A stretch of DNA of 64,000 nucleotides from Solirubrobacter phytolaccae (lineage in GTDB: Bacteria > Actinomycetota > Thermoleophilia > Solirubrobacterales > Solirubrobacteraceae), in the NCBI RefSeq assembly GCF_027587195.1, contig NZ_JAPDDP010000040.1:1-64000 (forward strand), in the 5' to 3' direction. Both the position numbers and the translations under genes were made by a program. Below, one piece after another: positions 51,120-63,389 of this stretch. Under the pieces are notes generated by a model. That model was given only the letters and a program-made list of their open reading frames with translations. It had not been told where the DNA came from and did no database searches. Numbering within the stretch: position 1 is the stretch's first letter; every line of letters starts with the position of its first letter.

Positions 51120-51386
51120 CTACTCGTGGAGCGCGGCCTGCTCCTGGGCGGACGGGAACGCCCAGCCGACTTGACGGCGGCGCTCCTGGCGGAACACGAA
51201 GCGCATCTGGCTCGGGGGCCGCAGCCCGTCCGGATGGTCGGGGCGGTACGTCGGGCAAGCCTCGTCGAGGTTCAACGCGCAGAGGCCGTTGCGAGCGAAG
51301 AAGCAATCCTCGCACGACGGTTTCTTCGACCTCTTGGCACGCGGCGGCGTGGCAACTGCTGACACCCGGAAGGACCCCTCGTTCAC
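51120..51386 (-). CDS. small Cys-rich hypothetical protein
   Basis: 88 residues with a four-Cys cluster SCEDCFFARNGLCALNLDEAC that could bind zinc or iron-sulfur, followed by PTYRPDHPDGL. Basic flanks. Located just upstream of nhaA on the same strand, probably co-transcribed. No family recognised; GTG 51386 is the start. Confidence 0.65.
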   Translation of the reverse strand: MNEGSFRVSAVATPPRAKRSKKPSCEDCFFARNGLCALNLDEACPTYRPDHPDGLRPPSQMRFVFRQERRRQVGWAFPSAQEQAALHE

Positions 51387-51457
51387 GACTCGGTCACAGG
51401 ACGTGGTCGATCAAAGCGGAGCCACGGGGGTCGTTCAAGGCCTTGCCAAGCGGCTCT

Positions 51458-51546
51458 CCCGCAAAACGCAAGGATTCCATGAAGACCCCGCAAATACGGA
51501 CTTTTTGCAGGTTTTATGCGCGGTTTGCGGGATTGCCACCCCGCAA
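51458..51546. repeat. CCCGCAA repeat cluster with hairpin
   Basis: CCCGCAA occurs at 51458-51464, 51487-51493 and 51540-51546, and inverted (TTGCGGG) at 51525-51531, where it forms a 7-bp hairpin with the last copy. The region (51387-51581) is AT-richer than its surroundings and otherwise gene-free. Confidence 0.5.
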
Positions 51547-51581
51547 TCTCCGTGGTTTTCGCGCCTGTCAGGCTGGAGAGG

Positions 51582-52505
51582 ATGGGCGGCGGCTTGCAAA
51601 CCCTGGTAACCGGCGTCTCGGGATACGTCGGCGCGGCGCTCGTGCCGCGCCTCGTCCGCGATGGCCATGACGTCCGCGGCTTCGCCCGCTCGGCTGACCG
51701 CGTGCGCGCCGCCGGCGCCGAGCTCGACGATCTCGTGCTCGGGGACGCGACGACCGGCGCCGGCCTCGAGCGCGCGCTCGACGGCGTCGACGTCGCCTAC
51801 TACCTGATCCACTCGATGGAGGGCGTGGACGGCGCGTTCGTGGACGTCGAGCGCCGGCAGGCCGAGGCGTTCGCCGCGGCGGCCGCGGCGGCCGGCGTGC
51901 GGCGGATCGTCTACCTCGGCGGGCTCGTGCCCCACGACGGCTCGATCTCGCGCCACCTCGCCTCGCGGCTGGCCGTCGAGCAGGCCCTCCTCGACGCGGT
52001 GCCGGAGTCGATCGCCCTGCGCGCCTCGCTCGTCGTCGGCGCGCGTTCGCGCTCGTTCCGCTTCCTCGTGCGGCTGATCGAGCGCCTGCCCGTGCTGGCG
52101 CTCCCCGCCTGGCGTGTGCACCGCACGCAGCCGATCGACGGCCGCGACGTGCTCGAGTTCCTGGCCGCCGGCGCGATGCTCGACGCCCGCCACGCGGGCC
52201 GGGCGTGGGACCTCGGCGGCCCGGACGTGATGAGCTACCAGGACCTCATGCGCCGTATCGCTGACGTGATGATGGTCGACCGACCCGCGATTGGCCTCGC
52301 GTTCAACTTCACCCCCGTGGCGTCCGTGGTCGCCGCGGCGGTGGCGGGCGAGGACCCGGGGCTGATCGAACCGCTGATGGAATCACTCGAATACGACCTC
52401 ATCCCCCGTGACGATGGCGCCGCCGAGGCGTTCGGGGTGAGACTGCACCGCTTCGAGGCGGCGGTGGAACGAGCCCTGCGCGACATGGAGGTGCAACCCC
52501 GATGA
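51582..52505 (+). CDS. NAD(P)-binding epimerase-like protein
   Basis: 307 residues. Rossmann motif TLVTGVSGYVGAALVPRL, then VAYYLIHSMEG, VRRIVYLGGLVP, SLVVGARSRSF and IDGRDVLEF, typical of the YbjT/NmrA-like branch of extended SDRs. ATG 51582 follows GGCTGGAGAGG; TTG 51594 is an alternative. Its stop overlaps the SRPBCC gene (ATGA). Confidence 0.84.
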   Translation: MGGGLQTLVTGVSGYVGAALVPRLVRDGHDVRGFARSADRVRAAGAELDDLVLGDATTGAGLERALDGVDVAYYLIHSMEGVDGAFVDVERRQAEAFAAAAAAAGVRRIVYLGGLVPHDGSISRHLASRLAVEQALLDAVPESIALRASLVVGARSRSFRFLVRLIERLPVLALPAWRVHRTQPIDGRDVLEFLAAGAMLDARHAGRAWDLGGPDVMSYQDLMRRIADVMMVDRPAIGLAFNFTPVASVVAAAVAGEDPGLIEPLMESLEYDLIPRDDGAAEAFGVRLHRFEAAVERALRDMEVQPR

Positions 52506-52945
52506 CCGTGGTACGTGCGCAGATCGACATCGATGCACCCCCGGAGGCGGTGTATGAGGTCATGCTCGACCCCGAGCGCCTGCATGAGTGGGTGACAATT
52601 CACCGCAAGGTCAATCGCACGGATTCCGGTACACCGCGCAAGGGGTACGAGATGGACCAGACGCTGTGCCTGCGTCATGCGAACTTCAAGGTGCACTGGA
52701 CGCTCACCCAGGCCGACCGCCCACACGCCGCGACCTGGGAGGGCAAAGGCCCCGCGGGCTCTTACGCCCGCACCGCCTACCGCCTCGTCGCGAAGGGTGA
52801 AGGCACGCATTTCGAGTACGAGAACGAGTTCAAGGCACCGGGGGGATTCCTCGGCGCGGCGGCGAGTCGCGTGGTCGTCGGCGGCGTACCTGAACGTGAG
52901 GCGAAAGCGTCACTTCAGCAACTCAAAGCGCTCCTGGAACGCTGA
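52502..52945 (+). CDS. SRPBCC (polyketide cyclase/START-like) protein
   Basis: 147 residues: QIDIDAPPEAVYEVMLDPERL then a beta-rich middle and a long C-terminal helix REAKASLQQLKALLER, the Bet v 1/SRPBCC fold that binds lipids or polyketides. Co-translated with the NAD(P)-binding protein, so the two may act on the same hydrophobic substrate. Confidence 0.85.
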   Translation: MTVVRAQIDIDAPPEAVYEVMLDPERLHEWVTIHRKVNRTDSGTPRKGYEMDQTLCLRHANFKVHWTLTQADRPHAATWEGKGPAGSYARTAYRLVAKGEGTHFEYENEFKAPGGFLGAAASRVVVGGVPEREAKASLQQLKALLER

Positions 52946-52973
52946 TCGGCAACGGTCCGTGCGGCGTTAACCC

Positions 52974-52989
52974 CGGTAGTGGTCTACCG
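52974..52989 (+). terminator. hairpin after SRPBCC gene
   Basis: CGGTAG (52974-52979)-TGGT-CTACCG (52984-52989). Short, no T run; TACCGT within it (52985-52990) could instead be a -10. Confidence 0.35.
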
Positions 52990-53033
52990 TTCCGGGACAT
53001 CCAGTTAATGCCCTAGCTCGGAGTCACACTCAG

Positions 53034-53453
53034 ATGGCTGACTTTCTCGACGAGAAGCGCAAAGAGATCCAGGCGCGCTTGAAGGAGCTCAAGCCCTACG
53101 TCGAGGAGTACGAACTGCTCCAGGCGGCCGAGAGCGCGCTGAGCGGGATCGGCAACGGGACCCCCCGGGCGGCCAAGCCCGCCGCCTCCACGGCGGCACC
53201 GGCGCGTCGCGGACGGCCGAAGGGCGCCGCCGGTACCGGCCGTCGCGGCCGGCCCAAGGGCGGCGGCGGCACGCGCGCCGCGCAGGCGCTGGACCTGGTC
53301 AAGGAGCGCCCCGGCATCACCATCCCGGAGCTCGCCGAGGCGATGGGCATCCAACAGAACTACCTGTACCGCGTCCTGCCCGGCCTCGCCGAGGAGGGCA
53401 AGGTCACCAAGTCCGGCCGCGGCTGGCACCTGCGCGAGGGTGTCGCAAGCTGA
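53034..53453 (+). CDS. AT-hook plus winged-helix DNA-binding protein
   Basis: 139 residues. An N-terminal coiled-coil helix (LDEKRKEIQARLKELKPYVE), two AT-hook-like RRGRPKG motifs at about 59-65 and 71-77, then a C-terminal winged helix (ALDLVKERPGITIPELAEAM, GIQQNYLYRVL). It is likely a small nucleoid-type or transcriptional regulator that dimerises through the coiled coil. Targets unknown. Confidence 0.82.
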   Translation: MADFLDEKRKEIQARLKELKPYVEEYELLQAAESALSGIGNGTPRAAKPAASTAAPARRGRPKGAAGTGRRGRPKGGGGTRAAQALDLVKERPGITIPELAEAMGIQQNYLYRVLPGLAEEGKVTKSGRGWHLREGVAS

Positions 53454-53477
53454 CGTAGGGGTATGTGAGTCCCCGCG

Positions 53478-55495
<2,018 letters not shown>

Positions 55496-55511
55496 TCAAC
55501 ATTCATCTCAC

Positions 55512-56666
55512 GTGTTCGGCGGCGGCTCCTCTCTCCAACTTTTCCGGCTGTTCGGCTTCCGCGTCGGGGTCCACCCGTCGTGGTTCCTGATCCTCTTCTT
55601 CTGGATCTTCTGGCTCAACAGCTCGTTCGACGAGGCGATCACCTCGCCGGGCCAGGGCTTCATCGCCGCGGTCGTCGCCGCCGCGATCTTCTTCGGCTCG
55701 ATCGTGCTGCACGAGCTGGGGCACGCGTTCGCCGCGCGCCGTGAGGGGATCGGCGTCGGCGGCATCGACCTGTTCTTCTTCGGCGGCTTCATGAGCGCCA
55801 ACCGTGACTCCGAGACGCCCGGCGAGGAGTTCCGCGTCGCCGCCGCCGGCCCCGCCGTCACGCTCGTGCTCGCGACCGTCCTGGGCGCCGCGGCGTACGC
55901 CATGCTCGGCGACGGCACGCTGGACGCCGCGTTCTTCTACGACCGCTCCGGCTCGCTGATCGAGGTGGTCGTCGCCTTCAGCGCGCTGGCGAACGCGTTG
56001 CTGTTCGTGCTGAACATGCTCCCCGCGTTCCCGCTCGACGGCGGCCGCATCGTCCGCGCCATCGCCTGGCAGCTGACCGGCAACCGCCACGGCGCGACGA
56101 AGTTCTCGGCCTACCTCGGCCAGGGCTTCGCCGCGCTGATGATCGGCTACGGCGTCTTCATCCTGATCACGTCCAGCGACGCGTTCGGCGGCCTCTGGTA
56201 CATCGTCCTGGGCTGGATGCTGGGCGGGTCCGCGCGCGCCGCGATCTCCCAGAGCAACTTCGTCACCCGCCTGGAGGGCATCACCGCGGGCGACATCATG
56301 GACGCCGAGCCCGTGACGATCCCGGCGGGGGTCCCGGCCACCCAGGCCTATGACGAGTTCTTCCTGCGCTACCAGGGCTGGCCGTGGTTCGCGGTCACCG
56401 AGAGCGACGGCACGTTCGTCGGCCTCGCCCATCGGGCGGCGGTCGAGCACACGGCGCTGCGGGAGGACGGCTCGGTCGCGATCCGGACGCTCGTCGGCGA
56501 CTCCGAGCAGGTCCGCACCGACACGCCGCTGGAGTCGCTGATCCAGTCCGAGCCGCTGCGCCGCCTCGGCGCGCTGATGGCCGTGGACGCCGAAGGCCGG
56601 CTCCGCGGCGTGGTCACGCTGGACCAGGTTTCGCGCGCCTTGCAGGCGCGTCTCGCACCCTCGTAA
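55512..56666 (+). CDS. site-2 intramembrane metalloprotease with CBS domains
   Basis: 384 residues. FRLFGFRVGVHPSWF start typical of the M50 Rip3-like group, HELGH (about 66-70) and NMLPAFPLDGGR (about 168) forming the zinc site within membrane helices, then a C-terminal CBS pair (about 250-384; GDIMDAEPVTIPAGVP). CBS domains may sense adenine nucleotides. GTG 55512 is chosen since the longer frame overlaps mdh and lacks family similarity. Confidence 0.9.
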   Translation: MFGGGSSLQLFRLFGFRVGVHPSWFLILFFWIFWLNSSFDEAITSPGQGFIAAVVAAAIFFGSIVLHELGHAFAARREGIGVGGIDLFFFGGFMSANRDSETPGEEFRVAAAGPAVTLVLATVLGAAAYAMLGDGTLDAAFFYDRSGSLIEVVVAFSALANALLFVLNMLPAFPLDGGRIVRAIAWQLTGNRHGATKFSAYLGQGFAALMIGYGVFILITSSDAFGGLWYIVLGWMLGGSARAAISQSNFVTRLEGITAGDIMDAEPVTIPAGVPATQAYDEFFLRYQGWPWFAVTESDGTFVGLAHRAAVEHTALREDGSVAIRTLVGDSEQVRTDTPLESLIQSEPLRRLGALMAVDAEGRLRGVVTLDQVSRALQARLAPS

Positions 56667-56695
56667 CGAACGTCACATTTATCGGGCGCGATCTA

Positions 56696-56701
56696 TATGG
56701 T
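56696..56701 (+). promoter_or_regulatory. -10 TATGGT, leaderless start of sdhA
   Basis: TATGGT, 7 nt, then ATG 56709. The upstream ATG 56697 lies inside the hexamer and would be excluded from the transcript. Confidence 0.55.
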
Positions 56702-56708
56702 GCGCGCC

Positions 56709-58394
56709 ATGCCCGCGCATGATGTGCTGATCATCGGCGCCGGTCTCGCCGGACAGCGCGCCGCACTGGCGGCAGCGCGACAGGGCGCGACGGTGGCGAT
56801 CATGTCCAAGGTCCACCCCGTGCGGTCGCACTCGAACGCGGCCGCCGGAGGCATCAACGCCGCGCTGAACCCGGACGACTCGTGGGAGTCGCACGCCTTC
56901 GACACGATCAAAGGCTCCGACTACCTCGGCGATCAGGACGCGATCGAGATCATGTGCCGCGAGGCGCCCGACGAGGTGCTGTGGCTCGAGCACGCGGGCG
57001 TCACCTTCCACCGCAACGCCGAGGGCAAGCTCGGCACCCGCGCGTTCGGCGGCGCGTCCGCGGCGCGCACGTACTACATCGCCGACATCACCGGCCAGGC
57101 GCTGCTGCACGTGCTCTACGAGCAGCTGATGAAGCACCACGAGCAGATCGACCGCTACGAGGAGTGGTTCATCACCGACCTCGCGCAGGACGACGACGGC
57201 CGCTGCGTCGGGGCGATCGCGCGCAACATCCGCGACGGCGCGATGGAGCTGTTCAGCGCCAAGTCGACGATCCTCGCCAGCGGCGGCGCGGGCCAGTGCT
57301 TCAAGCCGTCGACCAACGCGCTGATCTGCACGGGCGACGGGATGGCGCAGGCCTACCGGATCGGCGCGCCGCTGATGGACATGGAGATGGTCCAGTACCA
57401 CCCGACCACGCTCGCGGGCGTGGGCATCCTGATCACCGAGGGCGCCCGCGGCGAGGGTGCGCACCTCTACAACGCCGACGGCGAGCGCTTCATGGAGAAG
57501 TACGCGCCGAACAAGCTCGAGCTCGCCTCGCGCGACGTCGTCTCCCGCGCCGAGCAGACCGAGATCAACGAGGGCCGCGGCTTCGAGGACGGCACGGTCG
57601 CGCTGGACATCACGAAGGTCCCGCGCAAGCGCACGCTGGAGGCGCTGCGCGAGATCGTCAACATCGGGCGGGACTTCGCGGGCGTGGACATCACGCGCGA
57701 GCCGATCCGGATCCGCCCCGGGTGCCACTACATCATGGGTGGCGTCAAGGCCGACATCCACGGGCGCACGGCGGTCGACGGGCTGTACGCGGCGGGCGAG
57801 GTGGCGTGCGTGTCGGTGCACGGCGGCAACCGGCTCGGCGCGAACTCGCTGCTGGACACGCTGATCTTCGGCCGCCGCTCCGGTGAGCACGCCGCCAAGC
57901 GCGCCGCCGGGCTCGGCAAGCCCAAGCCGGTCCGCGCGCAGCTGCACGACTCCGAGCGCGCGATCGGCGCGATCATGCGCCGCACCGGCGGCCGGCGCGT
58001 GTCCGAGATCCGCGAGGAGCTCGGCACGATGATGAACGAGAAGGTGGCCGTGTTCCGCGACCACGAAGGCCTGACGGACGCACATTCGATCGTCCGCCGC
58101 CTCAAGGACGAGGCGAAGAACGCGACGATCGACGACCACGGCACGGTCTTCAACCAGGACGTGCTCGGGGCGCTCGAGCTCGGCTACATGCTCGACGTGG
58201 CCGAGTGCATCGTCGTCGGCGCGCTCGAGCGCAAGGAGTCGCGCGGCGCGCAGTTCCGCACGGACTTCCCCAAGCGCGACGACGAGCACTGGCTCAAGCA
58301 CATCCTCGAGTCGCGCAACGGCGACGACACACCGCAGGTCAGCTACTCGCCCGTGACCATCACCCAGTGGGAGCCGCAAGAGAGGACGTATTAG
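56709..58394 (+). CDS. sdhA: succinate dehydrogenase/fumarate reductase flavoprotein subunit
   Basis: 561 residues. FAD loop [22 protein letters not shown] with the His that usually binds FAD covalently, [21 protein letters not shown] with active-site residues, and [12 protein letters not shown]. Start ATG 56709 follows the TATGGT hexamer. It begins sdhA-sdhB-CCG; no SdhC/SdhD-type heme membrane subunits are present. It oxidises succinate in the TCA cycle. Confidence 0.94.
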   Translation: MPAHDVLIIGAGLAGQRAALAAARQGATVAIMSKVHPVRSHSNAAAGGINAALNPDDSWESHAFDTIKGSDYLGDQDAIEIMCREAPDEVLWLEHAGVTFHRNAEGKLGTRAFGGASAARTYYIADITGQALLHVLYEQLMKHHEQIDRYEEWFITDLAQDDDGRCVGAIARNIRDGAMELFSAKSTILASGGAGQCFKPSTNALICTGDGMAQAYRIGAPLMDMEMVQYHPTTLAGVGILITEGARGEGAHLYNADGERFMEKYAPNKLELASRDVVSRAEQTEINEGRGFEDGTVALDITKVPRKRTLEALREIVNIGRDFAGVDITREPIRIRPGCHYIMGGVKADIHGRTAVDGLYAAGEVACVSVHGGNRLGANSLLDTLIFGRRSGEHAAKRAAGLGKPKPVRAQLHDSERAIGAIMRRTGGRRVSEIREELGTMMNEKVAVFRDHEGLTDAHSIVRRLKDEAKNATIDDHGTVFNQDVLGALELGYMLDVAECIVVGALERKESRGAQFRTDFPKRDDEHWLKHILESRNGDDTPQVSYSPVTITQWEPQERTY

Positions 58395-59435
58395 GTGCCT
58401 GACTACACGCTCCGCATCCGTCGCTATTCGCCCGAGAACGGTGATGCGGCCCACTGGGAGGACTTCCAGGTCGACCTCGACGGGAGCCGCTCGGTGCTGG
58501 ACGGCGTGCTGCAGGCCAAGGACCGCGAGGACGGCTCGATCGGCATCCGCTGCTCCTGCCGCGCGGGTATCTGCGGGTCGTGCGGCGTGCGCATCAACGG
58601 CAAGCCCAACCTCGCCTGCCGCACGCACCTCGACGAGGCACACGCGCGCGCGGCCGACGGGGTGATCGTGGTCGAGCCGATGGGCAACATGCCCGTGCTC
58701 AAGGACCTGATCGTCGACATGGACGCGGTGCACTGGAAGAAGATCCAGCGCGTCACCCCGTGGCTGCTGCCGGACGGTCCGCCGCCCGAGCGCGAGTACG
58801 TCGTCCCGCCCGACAACATGATCGACGTCACGCAGACGATGGCCTGCATCCAGTGCGGCGCGTGCGTGTCGGACTGCCTGTCGATGGAGGTCGACCCGCT
58901 CTTCATCGGGCCCGCCGCGCTCGCGAAGGCCTACCGCTTCGTCGGCGACCCGCGCGACGGCCACCAGGAGCAGCGGGTGCGCGACCTGGCCGAGGACCCG
59001 CACGGCCTCTACGACTGCACGCACTGCTTCAACTGCATCGAGGCGTGCCCGAAGGGCGTGGCGCCGATGTCGCAGATCATGCGGCTGCGGCGGATCGCCG
59101 GTGACGACCACCACGTCGAGGACCGCAACAACGGCCACCGGCACGAGATGGCGTTCGTCAAGAACATCGAGAAGAACGGCCTGCTGCACGAGGCGGACCT
59201 GCTGCCGGACTCCTACGGCGGCAAGCTGCACCCGCGCGCGGTGCCGGAGCTCGTGAGCTCGCTCCCGATCATCCTGCGCGCGCTGCAACGCGGGAAGGTC
59301 ACGCCCGCCGGGGCGCTGCTGCACAAGCACAAGGCGCCGAAGGACGTGAAGCGGATCTTCCGCGACATCGAAGGCCGCGAGGAGCGCTACGAGCTCAACC
59401 TCTACGTCGCCGGTGAGGAGGAGGACGCGTCATGA
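58395..59435 (+). CDS. sdhB: succinate dehydrogenase iron-sulfur subunit, class E-like
   Basis: 346 residues, longer than typical SdhB. [2Fe-2S] ligands in [12 protein letters not shown]...LAC; first 4Fe-4[12 protein letters not shown]; second cluster [14 protein letters not shown] has an extra Cys where classical SdhB makes a [3Fe-4S] site, so two 4Fe-4S clusters are predicted, as reported for archaeal class E enzymes. GTG follows the sdhA stop directly. A C-terminal extension ends the protein. Confidence 0.93.
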   Translation: MPDYTLRIRRYSPENGDAAHWEDFQVDLDGSRSVLDGVLQAKDREDGSIGIRCSCRAGICGSCGVRINGKPNLACRTHLDEAHARAADGVIVVEPMGNMPVLKDLIVDMDAVHWKKIQRVTPWLLPDGPPPEREYVVPPDNMIDVTQTMACIQCGACVSDCLSMEVDPLFIGPAALAKAYRFVGDPRDGHQEQRVRDLAEDPHGLYDCTHCFNCIEACPKGVAPMSQIMRLRRIAGDDHHVEDRNNGHRHEMAFVKNIEKNGLLHEADLLPDSYGGKLHPRAVPELVSSLPIILRALQRGKVTPAGALLHKHKAPKDVKRIFRDIEGREERYELNLYVAGEEEDAS

Positions 59436-60337
59436 AGGTCGCCTACTGGCCGGGCTGCGTGAGCCGCGGCTTCGCTCCGGAGCTGCACGGCTCGATGGCG
59501 CGCGTGGCGCCGCTGCTGGACATCGAGCTGGTCGAGCTCGACCGCGCCGCGTGCTGCGGCGCCGGCGTGATCGCCGAGCACAACCAGGAGCTCGCGGACA
59601 CCCTGAACGCGCGCACGTTCGCCCTCGCCCAGCAGGAGATCGCGGGCGGCGCCGAGCTGATGATGAACATCTGCTCGACCTGCCAGGGCGCGCAGAGCGA
59701 GTGCCAGGAGCGCCTGGACGGCAACACGCCCTACCGCGACCACGTCAACGCGACGCTCGCGGCCGAGGGGTTGACCTACGAGAAGGGCATCACCAACAAG
59801 CACTTCCTCTGGCTGCTGGTGGAGGAGATCGGGCTCGACGAGGTGCGGCGCCGCGTGAAGCGCCCGCTTACGGACCTGCGCGTCGGGCCGTTCTACGGGT
59901 GCTACATCGTGCGGCCTTCCAATCGGCTCGGGATCGACGAATCCCACCCGCGTGACACCTACCTGCACCAGCTGATCGACGCGCTCGGCGGGACCGTCGT
60001 CGACTACGCGGGCCAGTACAAGTGCTGCGGTTTCCCGATCATCACCATGAACAAGGAGGCCTCGTTGAAGCAGGCGGGCCGGCACGTGGGCGACGCGACG
60101 GACGCGAACGCCGACTGCCTCGTCACGCCCTGCCCGCTGTGCCACCTGAACCTCGACCTGCAGCAGCCGGCGGCGGCCGCCGTGGTCGGCCGGCCGCTGA
60201 ACATGCCGGTGCTGCACCTGCCCCAGCTCCTCGGGCTCGCCCTGGGGCTGGAGCCGAAGGAGCTGGGGATGAACAAGCACGTCGTCAAGCCGTCGTCGGT
60301 GATCGACTGGACGACGTCGGTGGTCGCCGCTGCCTAG
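59432..60337 (+). CDS. CCG-domain subunit (SdhE/HdrB-like) of succinate:quinone oxidoreductase
   Basis: 301 residues. Two Cys-rich CCG repeats: WPGCVSRG ... CCGAGV ... CSTCQGAQ, and YGCYIVRPS ... CCGFPII ... CPLCHLNLD. This is the heterodisulfide-reductase B fold that binds a noncubane 4Fe-4S cluster and replaces the transmembrane anchor in class E SQRs. ATGA overlap with sdhB. It may pass electrons to quinone or another carrier. Its stop overlaps the next gene through CTAG. Confidence 0.9.
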   Translation: MKVAYWPGCVSRGFAPELHGSMARVAPLLDIELVELDRAACCGAGVIAEHNQELADTLNARTFALAQQEIAGGAELMMNICSTCQGAQSECQERLDGNTPYRDHVNATLAAEGLTYEKGITNKHFLWLLVEEIGLDEVRRRVKRPLTDLRVGPFYGCYIVRPSNRLGIDESHPRDTYLHQLIDALGGTVVDYAGQYKCCGFPIITMNKEASLKQAGRHVGDATDANADCLVTPCPLCHLNLDLQQPAAAAVVGRPLNMPVLHLPQLLGLALGLEPKELGMNKHVVKPSSVIDWTTSVVAAA

Positions 60338-60987
60338 GGAAGCCCGGACTCCGCGCGCAGGGCTTTGATCAGCGCCGCGTGGCGCCCCGCCGCCAGGTCT
60401 CCGAACGGGTCCTTGGTGTAGCGGCGCAGCGTCGCGTAGTCGAGGTTGTAGGCGGCGCGCGCGGCGAGGATGTGCTCCGGCGCGTCGGTCAGCGTGCGGT
60501 GCGCGGTGTGCATCGCGCGCACGAGCCGGACGCGCCCGGGCAGGAACCACACGAGCAGCACGAGCGAGGGCAGGCCGAAGACGAGCCAGCCCGCCCAGTT
60601 GGACGCGGTCTCGGTCTTCTCGACCTGCTCGACACCCAGCCGGACGATCCGCCCGCCCTGCTCGTCACCCGTGGACCGCAGCGCGCTGGTGGCACCCGCC
60701 GGCGCCTGGCGGAGCGTCCCGCCGAGCTGCTCGCCGACGAGCGGGATCCCGTTGACCGCGCTGCCCGCATCCGCGAACGCGCCGTCCACGGCGCTCGCCG
60801 TGTTGCGGGTGGTCGCCGAGATCGCCCGGCCCGAGTCCTGGATGCTGCGCCCGACCGACGTCAGCTCGAGGATGCCGTCGTGCACCTTCATCCCCGTCCA
60901 GGCGAAGACGATCAGCAGCGCGACGATCACGAGGTCACGCGTGGCGGTGCGGGTGCGCGCCGTGGCGGACGCGGGATAGAGGCGCAT
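60334..60987 (-). CDS. hypothetical membrane protein
   Basis: 217 residues. One N-terminal helix (about 18-36, [18 protein letters not shown]), a predicted extracytoplasmic helical/amphipathic middle ([20 protein letters not shown]) and a second helix near 130-150 ([19 protein letters not shown]), then a cytoplasmic basic tail. No family recognised. ATG 60987 is just downstream of the asd terminator. Confidence 0.75.
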   Translation of the reverse strand: MRLYPASATARTRTATRDLVIVALLIVFAWTGMKVHDGILELTSVGRSIQDSGRAISATTRNTASAVDGAFADAGSAVNGIPLVGEQLGGTLRQAPAGATSALRSTGDEQGGRIVRLGVEQVEKTETASNWAGWLVFGLPSLVLLVWFLPGRVRLVRAMHTAHRTLTDAPEHILAARAAYNLDYATLRRYTKDPFGDLAAGRHAALIKALRAESGLP

Positions 60988-61012
60988 GGTCGCGCCCTAC
61001 CCAACAACGACG

Positions 61013-61038
61013 CAGGGCGGGCCCGAAGGCCCGCCCTG
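61013..61038 (-). terminator. lysC-asd terminator with UUCG loop
   Basis: A perfect 11-bp stem CAGGGCGGGCC/GGCCCGCCCTG. Read on the minus strand the loop is TTCG closed by C-G, and CGTCGTTGTTG follows. It is a strong terminator after asd. Confidence 0.75.
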
Positions 61039-61099
61039 TCATGTTTCGTACCCCTTGCCGTCCTGCAGTTGAAACTCGGCTTGAGTTATGTATTGCCGC

Positions 61100-62128
61100 T
61101 CAGGCGGGCGTTGAAACCCGAACCAGCGAACGCTGGTGCAGGACTTCGGCGATCTGGACCGCGTTGGTGGCCGCGCCCTTGAGCAGGTTGTCGCTGACGA
61201 CCCACAGCTGCAGGCCGCGCTCGTGTGTGGGGTCGCGGCGCAGACGGCCGACGAAGACCTCGTCACGGCCCGCGCTGTCCAGCGCGGTCGGGTAGCTGTG
61301 CGTGGACGGGTCGTCGACGAGGATGAGCCCGGGCTGGCCGGCGAGCAGCTCGCGCGCCGCCTCGACGCTCAGGTCCTCCCGCGTCTCCAGGGTCACCGAC
61401 TCCGAGTGCGCGCTGCGCACGGGCACACGCGCGCACGTGACCGCGATCTTGATGGACTCGTCGCCGAGGATCTTGCGCGTCTCGAACATCATCTTGCGCT
61501 CTTCGTCGGTGTGGTCGTCGCCCTCGGGGAAGTTTCCGGCGCCGCCCAGCACGTTGAACGCGATGTGATGCGGATAGACCGCGGGGTCCGGCAGCGGATC
61601 GCCGTTGAGCGCGGCGCGCGTCTGGTCCTCGAGCTCCTTGACGGCCTTCACGCCCGTGCCCGAGACGGACTGGTACGTGGAGACGTTCAGGCGGTCGATG
61701 CCCACGGCGTCGTGGATCGGCTTCAGGGCGACCATGAGCTGCATCGTCGAGCAGTTCGGGTTCGCGATCAGGCCCTTGTGGTCGTCGAGCGCCTCCGGGT
61801 TGACCTCGCTCACCACGAGCGGGATCTCCGGGTCGCGGCGGAACGCGGACGAGTTGTCCACGACGACCGCGCCGGCCTCGACGAACTTCGGCGCCCACTC
61901 CAGCGACGTCGCGCCGCCCGCGCTGAAGAGCGCGAGGTCGAAGCCCTGGATGTTCTCGTCGGTGAGCGCGCGGATCGTGCCGAAGCCCTCGAGCTCCTTG
62001 CCGGCGCTGCGCTCGGACGCGAACGGGACGATCTCCGACGCCGGGAAGCCGCGCTCCTTGAGCTTGGCGAGCATGACGGTGCCCACGGCGCCGGTGGCGC
62101 CCACGACTGCGACCTTGTATTGGCTCAT
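61100..62128 (-). CDS. asd: aspartate-semialdehyde dehydrogenase
   Basis: 342 residues. [17 protein letters not shown] loop, catalytic Cys in NPNCSTMQL near 126, [13 protein letters not shown] and the His-containing [12 protein letters not shown]. It makes aspartate semialdehyde for lysine/DAP, methionine and threonine. ATG 62128 overlaps the lysC stop (ATGA). Confidence 0.96.
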   Translation of the reverse strand: MSQYKVAVVGATGAVGTVMLAKLKERGFPASEIVPFASERSAGKELEGFGTIRALTDENIQGFDLALFSAGGATSLEWAPKFVEAGAVVVDNSSAFRRDPEIPLVVSEVNPEALDDHKGLIANPNCSTMQLMVALKPIHDAVGIDRLNVSTYQSVSGTGVKAVKELEDQTRAALNGDPLPDPAVYPHHIAFNVLGGAGNFPEGDDHTDEERKMMFETRKILGDESIKIAVTCARVPVRSAHSESVTLETREDLSVEAARELLAGQPGLILVDDPSTHSYPTALDSAGRDEVFVGRLRRDPTHERGLQLWVVSDNLLKGAATNAVQIAEVLHQRSLVRVSTPA

Positions 62129-63387
62129 GCGGGTGCTCCGAACGGGTGCTCGACCTCGATCTGGTCCGCCCCGAGGTCGAAGGCCTCGTGCAGCGCGCGC
62201 ACGGCGCGGTCGACCGCCTCGACGGAGACGACGCACGAGATCTTGATCGGGGACGTCGAGATCATCTCGATGTTGATGCCCTGGTCGCCGAGGGTGCTGA
62301 AGACCTTCGCGGCGACGCCCGGGTGGGACTTCATACCGGCGCCGACGACGGACACCTTGCCCATGTCCGAGTTCTCGGAGATCGCGCGGATGCCGACTTC
62401 AGCCGCGACCGGGTCCAGGGCCAGGCGGGCCTGACGCAGGTCCGTGCGCGGGACGGTGAACGACATGTGCGCCTCGGCGCCGTCGTTGTCGGGCTCGTCC
62501 TGGATGATCATGTCGACGTTGATGTTCGCCTCGGCGAGGGCCGTGAAGATGCGGCCGGAGACGCCCGGGTGATCCGGTACGCCGAGCAGCGTGAGGCGTG
62601 CCTCGTCGCGCGAGTGCGTGACGGCGGTGATCAGCGGGCGTTCCATCGTCTCCTCTTCTCCGACTACGAGCGTTCCGGGGGCCTCGGTGAACGAGGACCG
62701 GCAATGAATACGGACGTTGTGGTTGCGCGCGTATTCCACGGAGCGCAGTTGCAGCACGCCGGCGCCCGACGCCGACATCTCGAGCATCTCCTCGAAGGAG
62801 ACCACGGGAAGCTTGCGCGCGTCCGGGACGATCCGCGGATCGGCGCTGTAGACGCCGGCGACGTCCGTGTAGATGTCGCAGACCTCGGCGTCGAGCGCGG
62901 CGGCCAGCGCGACGGCGGTCGTGTCCGAGCCGCCGCGGCCGAGCGTCGTCACGTCGCGGGCGGTCGAGACGCCCTGGAAACCGGCGACGAGCACGATCAG
63001 GTCCTCGTCGAGCGCCTCGTGGATGCGGTCCGCGCGCACGTCGAGGATGCGGGCCTTGGTGTGGCTCGTGTCCGTGACGATGCCGGCCTGCGAGCCCGTG
63101 AGGCTGATCGCCCGGTGGCCGAGGTCGTTGATCGCCATCGCGCACAGCGCGCAGCTGATCCGCTCGCCCGTGGACAGCAGCATGTCCATCTCACGGGGGT
63201 CCGGGTTCGTGGATACCTCTTCGGCGGCGGAGATCAGCTCATCCGTCGTCTTCCCGCGCGCGGAGAGCACCGCGACCACTCGATGGCCTTGTTCGCGGGC
63301 GGAGACGATCCGCCTCGCCGCGCGCTTGATGCGCTCTGCGTCGGCGACGGACGTGCCGCCGAACTTCATCACCACGGTGCCGGACAC
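62125..63387 (-). CDS. lysC: aspartate kinase
   Basis: 420 residues. [14 protein letters not shown] at the N-terminus, the [16 protein letters not shown] kinase core, and two C-terminal ACT domains (about 270-420) for lysine/threonine feedback. GTG 63387 is chosen because TAGACT lies 7 nt upstream. Together with asd it feeds the DAP pathway. Confidence 0.95.
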   Translation of the reverse strand: MSGTVVMKFGGTSVADAERIKRAARRIVSAREQGHRVVAVLSARGKTTDELISAAEEVSTNPDPREMDMLLSTGERISCALCAMAINDLGHRAISLTGSQAGIVTDTSHTKARILDVRADRIHEALDEDLIVLVAGFQGVSTARDVTTLGRGGSDTTAVALAAALDAEVCDIYTDVAGVYSADPRIVPDARKLPVVSFEEMLEMSASGAGVLQLRSVEYARNHNVRIHCRSSFTEAPGTLVVGEEETMERPLITAVTHSRDEARLTLLGVPDHPGVSGRIFTALAEANINVDMIIQDEPDNDGAEAHMSFTVPRTDLRQARLALDPVAAEVGIRAISENSDMGKVSVVGAGMKSHPGVAAKVFSTLGDQGINIEMISTSPIKISCVVSVEAVDRAVRALHEAFDLGADQIEVEHPFGAPA

Positions 63388-63389
63388 GC

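Noticed and set aside
51443-51670. 75-codon frame across the AT-rich gap
   Set aside because: It runs into the NAD(P)-binding gene in another frame, has no family features, and its codons follow the CCCGCAA repeats rather than genome usage.
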